DNA of 5,233 nt from assembly GCA_017958895.1 (NCBI GenBank), contig JAGDBT010000096.1, forward strand, positions 1-5,233, given 5' to 3'. The position numbers were made by a program, and so were the translations under genes. This DNA is from Alphaproteobacteria bacterium (GTDB taxonomy: Bacteria; Pseudomonadota; Alphaproteobacteria; RF32; CAG-239). The notes below the pieces were generated by a model, which was not told where the DNA came from, did not search any database, and saw only the letters and a program-made list of their open reading frames with translations. Numbering within the stretch: position 1 is the stretch's first letter; the number at the start of each line of letters is the position of its first letter. Shown in pieces: positions 1 through 5,105 of this stretch.

Positions 1-1053
1 AATAAACACCGGAATCAATTCTCCGTTATACGGATTACGTGCCTTAATTCCTTTTAATTCCACACCGGTTTTGCTGGTATCTGCCGTACGTTGCAATTCT
101 GATTTTTTTGCCGCTTCGTTGACATATTTTTCAACTTCCTCGGGATTTTCATATTTGGCAAACAACTCTTTAACCAACTCATGTTCCGGCGCCATAACCG
201 TATATGTTGCACCGAATATGGTATCGGGACGCGTGGTATAAACCACCATTTTTTTGCCCAAATCAACACCGTTATTATCGGTCAAATCAAAGGCCAATTC
301 CGCACCTTCCGAACGACCTATCCAATTTATCTGTGTTGATTTAACCCGGTCAATAAAATCCACCTGATCCAAATCATCAATCAAACGATCGGCATATTTG
401 GTAATGGCCAACATCCATTGTTCTTTATCACGACGCACAACCTGTGCTCCGCAACGTTCACAACAACCGTTTACCACTTCTTCATTTGCCAAACCCACTT
501 TGCAGGAAGGGCACCAGTTAATAGCCATTTTGTCTTTATAGGCCAAACCGTGTTTCCAAAACTGAATAAACATCCACTGTGTCCATTTGAAATATTCCGG
601 ATCACAAGTATTGAAACATCTGTCCCAATCAAAAGAAAAACCCAACGACTTCAACTGATGCGTAAAGTTTTCGATATTAGCTTTGGTAGAAACGGCCGGA
701 TGCACACCGGTTTTAATGGCGTAGTTTTCCGCCGGCAAACCGAAAGCATCAAAACCCATCGGATATAATACATTATAGCCCTGCATACGTTTTTTGCGCG
801 AAATTACATCAAGAGCCGTATAAGAACGAGGATGCCCCACATGCAATCCTGCACCTGAAGGATAAGGAAATTCCACCAGGGCATAAAACTTTTCTTTATT
901 ATGGTCGATTTCGACTTTATAAGCCTTTTCATCTTCCCATATTTTTTGCCACTTTTTCTCTATGGTGCGAAAATTATAGCGCTCCTCAGAACGCCACTCT
1001 TTTTGCCACTCTTCCCAACTTTCTTTTCCGTTATATCTGGCTATTCCCGTCAT
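1..1053 (-). CDS. leuS: Leucyl-tRNA synthetase, N-terminal 351 codons (3' end outside window)
   Basis: This class I aminoacyl-tRNA synthetase charges tRNA-Leu with leucine in the cytoplasm and hydrolyses mischarged tRNA in an inserted editing domain. Reading the minus strand from ATG 1053-1051 gives an open frame to base 1. Visible landmarks are FPYPSGAGLHVGH at residues 62-74 (the HIGH-type ATP motif is HVGH, 71-74), GFDAFGLPAENYA at 100-112, a zinc-ribbon-like set of cysteines (C181, C184, C197/C198, C201), NWIGRSEGAE at 243-252, and the editing-site signature TTRPDTIFG at 273-281. The KMSKS loop and anticodon-binding domain lie beyond the window. The start is supported by AAAGGAAAAGGAAA just upstream and by the next in-frame ATG being at residue 90, after the HVGH motif. 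Residues 6-43 hold an unusual imperfect duplication. The FPYPSGAGLHVGHP wording is the one I associate with Firmicutes and candidate-phyla enzymes rather than typical alphaproteobacterial LeuRS. The family call is very secure. Confidence 0.97.
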   Translation of the reverse strand, partial: MTGIARYNGKESWEEWQKEWRSEERYNFRTIEKKWQKIWEDEKAYKVEIDHNKEKFYALVEFPYPSGAGLHVGHPRSYTALDVISRKKRMQGYNVLYPMGFDAFGLPAENYAIKTGVHPAVSTKANIENFTHQLKSLGFSFDWDRCFNTCDPEYFKWTQWMFIQFWKHGLAYKDKMAINWCPSCKVGLANEEVVNGCCERCGAQVVRRDKEQWMLAITKYADRLIDDLDQVDFIDRVKSTQINWIGRSEGAELAFDLTDNNGVDLGKKMVVYTTRPDTIFGATYTVMAPEHELVKELFAKYENPEEVEKYVNEAAKKSELQRTADTSKTGVELKGIKARNPYNGELIPVFI

Positions 1054-1069
1054 TTTCCTTTTCCTTTTA
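1054..1069 (-). promoter_or_regulatory. Ribosome binding site of leuS
   Basis: On the minus strand the bases before ATG 1053 read AAAAGGAAAAGGAAA. Two purine blocks (AAGGA and AAGG) lie within 3 to 12 bases of the start, in a normal Shine-Dalgarno range. This fixes the leuS start upstream of the extra N-terminal residues. It is a purine-rich site rather than a perfect AGGAGG. Confidence 0.6.
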
Positions 1070-1086
1070 AAAACAATTGTCGTAAA

Positions 1087-1113
1087 ATTATCACAATCTT
1101 TTGCAAATTTCAA
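1087..1113 (-). promoter_or_regulatory. Candidate leuS promoter
   Basis: On the minus strand, TTGAAA (1113-1108) is followed 15 bases later by GATAAT (1092-1087). The bases just before the -10 read TGT, an extended -10 pattern. The spacer is shorter than the optimal 17, so the -35 may contribute little. A start near 1080 would leave a leader of roughly 27 bases. It is the best sigma-70-like match I see on this strand, but it is only a motif match. Confidence 0.4.
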
Positions 1114-1123
1114 CTTATATAAG
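1114..1123. repeat. 10-bp perfect palindrome in the divergent intergenic region
   Basis: CTTATATAAG is its own reverse complement. It lies immediately upstream of the candidate -35 of leuS and about 55 bases upstream of the -10 of the divergent gene. It could be a small operator half-way between the promoters. It could equally be chance in a very AT-rich stretch, and no second copy is seen in the window. Confidence 0.25.
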
Positions 1124-1150
1124 CTTTATACACAAATATTACCCCCGTCT

Positions 1151-1183
1151 TTTAACCAAATAATAACGCTTAAACAGTATAAT
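1151..1183 (+). promoter_or_regulatory. Candidate promoter of the 386-codon gene
   Basis: A perfect -10 box, TATAAT, lies at 1178-1183. No good -35 stands at 16-18 bases. The nearest candidates are TTTAAC (1151-1156, spacer 21) and TTAACC (1152-1157, spacer 20), both weak. Transcription starting about seven bases after the -10 would begin near 1190, giving a leader of only about 11 bases that just includes the Shine-Dalgarno. The -10 is convincing and the -35 is not. Confidence 0.5.
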
Positions 1184-1200
1184 CCGCTCAAGAGGAATTT

Positions 1201-2361
1201 ATGGAAGACAACACATTTTTGCAACAGGCTTTAAAGCAATCTTTTTATCTGCCGGAATTTCAAACCGCAGACAATGTTGTTGCCGCCACAAAACCGTTTG
1301 CGGAAGGCTTTTTCTTCACCGATAAAAATTGTTGCCGGCTGGCTTCTGTTTTTTTATCGCGCGCCCAAATTGCCAAATACACCGATTTAATTAAAAATGA
1401 TGTCGAACGCAACCCGCGGCTGAAAGAAGAATATTTATTGTATAAACACGATTTTGAAGAAAATATCATTATTCCCAAAGACTATGCCGACGCTCGTGAT
1501 TTTATGATTAAACATCAGCTTTCTGAAGCAAGCCGAAAAGCCGCGCGCAAAAAAAAGGTTCTTGCCGCAGTTTTTCCCGCGGACTTATATGATAATTTTT
1601 CAATAATAACACAGGAACATCGTGAACATACCATTAAAGCGGAAAAAATTTTTAATTTGCACCCTGAGGCCACCTGTTTATCCGTCCTTAAAGATTTTTC
1701 CACTCTTTACAAAATGACCGTTAAGCAAAATATTTTTCGGCATTTTATCTTTTGGCTGAATAAAAAACGTTTTCGTTATTATCTCAATGAAGCGGCACAG
1801 ATTCTAAAATCTGACTGCACTCTGCCTGATGATTTTATACAAAGTCACCCGTTTCGAGGCGGAAGATTCGCTCTGTCATGCACTTTCCGTCTTGCGCAAT
1901 TGACCGAATTATTGCAAAAACTGGCCGGCAATCGACAATTGTTGGATTTCGTACAACTGCTGTTGGATAATCCGCAAAAATATGCCGAAGAACTGACCGA
2001 ATATAAGCAACAGCCGCAATTTGCCGGCTTAACAATTATTCACGCTACGCGTCATACCATGCAAAAACTCTCGGCCAAATATGCCCTTTTGAGTTATTTT
2101 AATGCCGTTGCCAAAGCCTTTGAAAATGATTATCTTGAAGTCTGTCCGGCGGCAAAACATCAGCCGTTGCCCACCGTATCGCCGCAAAACGAGTTGCAAA
2201 TAATCGGCAAAATTATTTCCGAAAGTTTCAAAACAGATTCTTCGGATTGCCGTCTTAACCGCTTTTATTGTCAGGTTCTGCAAGATTATGAAACTCTGCA
2301 CAAAAAATTTTTATTACAGCTTAAAAAATTACTTGCAATTACTCCTAAATCCGCAGATTAA
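1201..2361 (+). CDS. Uncharacterised 386-residue cytoplasmic protein
   Basis: I do not recognise this protein and give no function. The start at ATG 1201 is supported by AGAGGA (1191-1196), five bases upstream, and by a TATAAT box at 1178-1183. There is no signal peptide and no convincing membrane segment. The aromatic stretch at 178-194 (IFRHFIFWLNKKRFRYY) is too charged to span a membrane. The protein is probably mostly helical, with leucine-rich amphipathic stretches at 228-257 and 362-380 and a strongly basic patch at 111-119 (SRKAARKKK). It has eight cysteines (44, 45, 159, 206, 227, 315, 350, 357) in no metal-binding spacing I recognise. The basic patch could contact nucleic acid, but that is speculation. 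The gene is divergent from leuS and is closed by its own terminator, so it is probably monocistronic. Length, codon phase and flanking signals make it a real gene. Confidence 0.85.
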   Translation: MEDNTFLQQALKQSFYLPEFQTADNVVAATKPFAEGFFFTDKNCCRLASVFLSRAQIAKYTDLIKNDVERNPRLKEEYLLYKHDFEENIIIPKDYADARDFMIKHQLSEASRKAARKKKVLAAVFPADLYDNFSIITQEHREHTIKAEKIFNLHPEATCLSVLKDFSTLYKMTVKQNIFRHFIFWLNKKRFRYYLNEAAQILKSDCTLPDDFIQSHPFRGGRFALSCTFRLAQLTELLQKLAGNRQLLDFVQLLLDNPQKYAEELTEYKQQPQFAGLTIIHATRHTMQKLSAKYALLSYFNAVAKAFENDYLEVCPAAKHQPLPTVSPQNELQIIGKIISESFKTDSSDCRLNRFYCQVLQDYETLHKKFLLQLKKLLAITPKSAD

Positions 2362-2378
2362 AAAATCGGCGGATTTTT
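2347..2378 (+). terminator. Intrinsic terminator overlapping the end of the 386-codon gene
   Basis: AAATCCGC (2347-2354) pairs with GCGGATTT (2369-2376). Inside it, after an A/G mismatch, GATT (2356-2359) pairs with AATC (2364-2367) around an AAAA loop. The 3' arm runs into TTTTT (2374-2378). The left arm lies within the last codons and the TAA stop (2359-2361) falls at the loop, so coding sequence and terminator share bases. It separates this gene from the downstream operon, whose promoter begins 13 bases later. Confidence 0.8.
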
Positions 2379-2390
2379 GCACAAAAATAC

Positions 2391-2419
2391 TGGACAAAAA
2401 CAAAAAAGCATGTTACAAT
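2391..2419 (+). promoter_or_regulatory. Strong sigma-70-like promoter of the two-gene operon
   Basis: TGGACA (2391-2396) and TACAAT (2414-2419) are separated by exactly 17 bases. TG at 2411-2412 adds an extended -10 element. Each box differs from consensus by one base. A start near 2426 would give a leader of about 21 bases containing the GGAGG site. It lies directly after the preceding terminator, so the operon is an independent transcription unit. No operator-like repeat overlaps it. Confidence 0.8.
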
Positions 2420-2432
2420 GACCTCAAACAAT

Positions 2433-2446
2433 GGAGGATTTAAGGC
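2433..2446 (+). promoter_or_regulatory. Ribosome binding site of the 578-codon gene
   Basis: GGAGG at 2433-2437 lies nine bases before ATG 2447, with a second weaker AAGG at 2442-2445. With the promoter just upstream this supports translation starting at 2447, even though a later in-frame start at 2726 also has a strong site. Confidence 0.75.
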
Positions 2447-4183
2447 ATGGCTAGGGATAAAAAAGCAAGACTTTCCGATGAAGACTTCAATAAAGCCGCT
2501 AAGTTGCTGAGAGAAGTATTCAGCAATTTTTCGGCAGAAGATGATGCTTCAAAAGCTAAGCTTGCTCAAGCCTTGGAAAAATATCATACAATGGGAATAG
2601 ACGAACGTTTATTTGATCCTTTATGCAACAGAATCAGCCTTACATCCGAACAACAGAAAATTAAGAATGACGTCAGAAACGCCGTTTATCATCCGGAAAA
2701 AATAGAAGAGAAAGGAGAACATACCATGGCTGAAGAAGAGAAGAAAGATACTCCGACTCCGGAAAAAGAAGAAAAAGAAGAATTTGTTTTGACCGATGAG
2801 CAAAACAAGTTCTTGGACGCTATAGGTTATCCGAAAGATTCCGTTAAAGATAAGGCTCTTTACGATGAATTACACAGCCTTTATGTAGAAAAAGACGGAA
2901 AATGGGAATTAAAGGAAACCGCTCTGAAAGCTCTGGAAAAAGAAGGCAAAAAGGAAGAAGACATAAAAGATATGCCTCTTGATGAGCTTAAAAAGCTTAC
3001 TCCTATCGAAGTATCAGGTGAAGAAAAAGAACCGGAACCTACCGTTGATGATGACTGGGTTAAGAGAAAGAAAGCTTATTATGATGCCTTATCAACCAGC
3101 AAAGCCATTACCGATTATGAAGTGCTTAGAGCCGACGGTCTTTTTTCTGCCAAATTCAATGATACCACTATAACTTACAGTTCTCCGACCACCGTTTCGG
3201 TTTCACAAGATGCCAAAGTTGCGGTGTTTGAAACTATTGTCAGAGATCCTGACAACCGTGGACGTCCGATTAATTTTTCCGCTACCATGTCAAATGATAT
3301 GAAAGCGCGTTTGTTTGCCGCCTGTGTGCTTAACGGTGCGCTTCTGGGTGAAAACGCTCCGGAATCTTTATCTGACGAACAAAAAGATCTGCTGAAAACA
3401 GAACTCGGCGATGCTCGCTATAATACATTTTTGGAAAAATACAAAGAATTAAAAGGACCAAAGGATGATACTACTAAAACTCCGAAAGTATTCAGCGATG
3501 CCGAGATTAAAGAAATCAAAGAAAAGTTAGGCAATCAATATGAAATGGCTGCCATGAAAGCTGATGGTCGTATTACCCTACAGCCGCGCTTCGGAAAAAT
3601 AGACGGAAAAGATGTTATGATTGTGCATCCTGTAGGCAAAGACGAAGATGTCGCAAAATATAAAGAACTTACAGCAAAATCTGCGGAAGATACCAAATTC
3701 CTTAAAGAAAAATGGCAGGAAAATCCGGCCCAATTCGGAGATGTTTTAGCCGATGCCATCAAAGATATTAAGGAAAAGAAGTCGCCTACCGATACATTGA
3801 GCAACAAGCTGGATGCCATTAAAGCCAAGGTTGAAGCCGATAAACAACGTGATGCCGGAAAAGACAGTGCGGAACACAAAGAATGGAAAGCAAACAGGGA
3901 TTTTATCCGCGAAGAACGTGACCAAATTATGGCCGCCAAATTGGGAATTCAGGATAAGTACGAAACTAGCGACGGTACAACCTACAAACCTTTGTCCGCA
4001 GACGAAAAAGACAAATATATAGAACAAATGAGCATTTCATCTGCAACATATAAACGTTTGTATGACAAACACTCCGATAAAAGTGAAAAACTTGAAATTC
4101 CTGAAGCCTGCACACGTGTAGATAAAAAGAATGAAGCAACCAAAGCAAGAATAGAAGAATTAGCAAAAGGAGAAAGATCATGA
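2447..4183 (+). CDS. Uncharacterised 578-residue Lys/Glu-rich protein with internal start
   Basis: I do not recognise a family. The protein has no signal peptide or membrane segment, so it is probably cytoplasmic. Visible parts in order: a helical N-terminal segment (1-93); an acidic/basic linker (94-113); a module at 115-165 (begins LTDEQNKFLDAIG, ends near KWELKETALKAL) that resembles the start of the downstream protein; an acidic linker (190-203); a central part (about 204-335) with a likely beta-strand section at 231-262, the stretch VRDPDNRGRPINF (265-277) and a hydrophobic helix LFAACVLNGALL (289-300); a second mixed section at 363-397 containing GRITLQPRFGKIDGKDVMIVHP; then charged helices to the end. 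Helix openings of the type LS/LT-x-E recur at 65, 115, 308, 349 and 517. The start at 2447 has a promoter and GGAGG, but ATG 2726 (M94) also has an excellent site, so a 485-residue product is likely too. The TGA overlaps the next gene by four bases, implying translational coupling. Confidence 0.85.
   Translation: MARDKKARLSDEDFNKAAKLLREVFSNFSAEDDASKAKLAQALEKYHTMGIDERLFDPLCNRISLTSEQQKIKNDVRNAVYHPEKIEEKGEHTMAEEEKKDTPTPEKEEKEEFVLTDEQNKFLDAIGYPKDSVKDKALYDELHSLYVEKDGKWELKETALKALEKEGKKEEDIKDMPLDELKKLTPIEVSGEEKEPEPTVDDDWVKRKKAYYDALSTSKAITDYEVLRADGLFSAKFNDTTITYSSPTTVSVSQDAKVAVFETIVRDPDNRGRPINFSATMSNDMKARLFAACVLNGALLGENAPESLSDEQKDLLKTELGDARYNTFLEKYKELKGPKDDTTKTPKVFSDAEIKEIKEKLGNQYEMAAMKADGRITLQPRFGKIDGKDVMIVHPVGKDEDVAKYKELTAKSAEDTKFLKEKWQENPAQFGDVLADAIKDIKEKKSPTDTLSNKLDAIKAKVEADKQRDAGKDSAEHKEWKANRDFIREERDQIMAAKLGIQDKYETSDGTTYKPLSADEKDKYIEQMSISSATYKRLYDKHSDKSEKLEIPEACTRVDKKNEATKARIEELAKGERS
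2697..2702 (+). repeat. A6 run at a potential frame switch in the 578-codon gene
   Basis: Six A's follow CCGG and precede TAG. In the sequence as given, the codons are CCG GAA AAA ATA and the frame continues. With one A fewer the codons would be CCG GAA AAA TAG, closing an 85-codon frame 20 bases before the internal ATG at 2726. The run is short, so slippage would be modest, but it is a plausible site for an indel or read error. Confidence 0.6.
2711..2728 (+). promoter_or_regulatory. Internal Shine-Dalgarno and in-frame ATG (codon 94)
   Basis: AAAGGAG (2711-2717) lies eight bases before ATG 2726-2728, which is in frame with the 2447 start. It is as good as the site before the downstream gene (AAAAGGAG at 4165-4172) and is preceded by the same AATAGAAGA string (2701-2709 and 4150-4158). 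Initiation here would give a 485-residue protein starting MAEEEKKD. I expect it to be used, either as a second start or as the original start of a gene now fused to upstream codons. Confidence 0.65.
4165..4183 (+). promoter_or_regulatory. Ribosome binding site and ATGA stop/start overlap
   Basis: AAAAGGAG (4165-4172) lies seven bases before ATG 4180. The start codon overlaps the TGA stop (4181-4183) of the upstream gene as ATGA. The site sits inside the last codons of the upstream gene (KGERS), a usual arrangement for translational coupling and roughly balanced output of two partner proteins. Confidence 0.85.
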
Positions 4184-5061
4184 CTTTAGATGATTTCAGC
4201 CCGGAATTTAGAAGATACCTTGAATATATGGGAAAAATGCCCGGTGAAAATGCTACTCCGGAAATGCTTAACAGTATTTATTCTGATAATCACGGCAAGT
4301 TTGAAACTTGGGATAAATTGCCGGAAGCTTTGAAAAATCGCTATAAGGGCAGTGTTCCGCAAGATGTTCTGGATGCCGCCGCTCGTGACGAATTTTTGGT
4401 TCTGCGCGAAATGGAATATCATCCGGAAATTAAATATGCCAATGATGCTCGTGAAAGAGTTGAAGAGCAATATCTTGCACCGAATGATATCAGCGGAGAT
4501 CTGGCTAAGGCTGCCTTTGTCGGCGCCATAGTTGCCGGCTATTCCAAAGAGGCCAGTGCCGACTTGGCTCGTCATGCCCAGATTCGTGAAAACTTATCCG
4601 ACAAGGCTCGCAACGGCACTCTTTCCGAAGAAGAAAAGAAAGCTTGGGCAGAAAGCCGTCAAGCTGACATTAAGACCATCCAGAAAGACTGGACCGAAAA
4701 CTCTCCGGAAAAACTCTTAATTCACGTTTTGTCAGATTATAACCGCGGTAAGTTATCTAAGGAAGAAGTAACACCGATGATTGCCGACTTAATGCAAAAA
4801 ATTGATAATGAAGGTCGTCATGAACAGTTGATGGAATATATGAAACAAGTGCCGATTAAGGCCAAACTCTCACACTTCAAAGACGATGTGTTGAACTTGT
4901 TGGAAACCGCCGCAATACCGAAGGTTCAGGAAGCTCCGCAACAGCAACAAAGCTTGCGCACTTTGGCTGAAAATATTCGTACGGAACAACAAAATCGGCA
5001 AAACAGAGCGCCAAGGTCGTCAATAACCATGCGGCAACAGTTTTCATCTATGGAACGTTGA
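4180..5061 (+). CDS. Uncharacterised 293-residue helical protein, second gene of the operon
   Basis: I do not recognise a family. There is no signal peptide. The only hydrophobic stretch, AAFVGAIVAGY (111-121), is too short to be a membrane span and more likely a buried helix. Residues 6-55 (FSPEFRRYLEYMGK through a conserved-looking NSIY, a GKFETW turn and EALKNR) resemble residues 115-165 of the upstream protein, suggesting a shared fold or paralogy. Residues 60-240 are predicted by eye to be charged helices, with LS-x-EE openings at 148 (LSEEEKKAW) and 192 (LSKEEVTPM). The C-terminal tail from about 250 is rich in glutamine, arginine and asparagine (PQQQQS, EQQNRQNRAPR) and is probably disordered. 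Overlap with the upstream stop and a shared terminator place both genes in one transcript, so their products probably work together. No catalytic motif is visible. It is a real gene by its start signals, length and terminator. Confidence 0.85.
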   Translation: MTLDDFSPEFRRYLEYMGKMPGENATPEMLNSIYSDNHGKFETWDKLPEALKNRYKGSVPQDVLDAAARDEFLVLREMEYHPEIKYANDARERVEEQYLAPNDISGDLAKAAFVGAIVAGYSKEASADLARHAQIRENLSDKARNGTLSEEEKKAWAESRQADIKTIQKDWTENSPEKLLIHVLSDYNRGKLSKEEVTPMIADLMQKIDNEGRHEQLMEYMKQVPIKAKLSHFKDDVLNLLETAAIPKVQEAPQQQQSLRTLAENIRTEQQNRQNRAPRSSITMRQQFSSMER

Positions 5062-5078
5062 TTTTTATCAAAAAAAAG

Positions 5079-5105
5079 AAATGCCCGTTTTTACGGGCAT
5101 TTTTT
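5079..5105 (+). terminator. Bidirectional intrinsic terminator between convergent genes
   Basis: AAATGCCCGT (5079-5088) and ACGGGCATTT (5093-5102) form a perfect 10-bp stem around a TTTT loop. On the plus strand the stem runs into T's to 5105. On the minus strand it is followed by C and then seven T's (complement of A 5071-5077). It ends the two-gene operon and, read the other way, the partial gene whose stop codon is at 5106-5104. Confidence 0.93.

Noticed and set aside
418..1122. Open frames on the plus strand at 418-768 and 901-1122
   Set aside because: They lie antisense to leuS, whose conserved motifs are unambiguous in the other strand. The encoded peptides are Phe/Thr-rich shadows with no start signals.
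2696..2705. Programmed -1 ribosomal frameshift at the A6 run
   Set aside because: The zero-frame codons GAA AAA ATA do not form an X-XXY-YYZ heptamer, and I see no strong downstream stem-loop or pseudoknot. A +1 shift or indel to TAG is kept as a separate finding.
3535..4181. Minus-strand open frames antisense to the 578-codon gene (3535-3939, 3746-4027, 3966-4181)
   Set aside because: They arise from low stop frequency opposite Lys/Glu-rich coding sequence. They have low-complexity Phe/Leu/Ser composition, mutually overlap, and lack promoters or Shine-Dalgarno sites.
4510..4542. Membrane span in the 293-residue protein (AAFVGAIVAGY, residues 111-121)
   Set aside because: Only about 11 hydrophobic residues, flanked closely by charged residues. 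Too short for a transmembrane helix.
4186..4720. Open frames overlapping the 293-codon gene (minus 4186-4575, plus 4532-4720)
   Set aside because: Shadows of the main frame. The main frame has coupled start signals, coherent helical composition and a terminator at its end.
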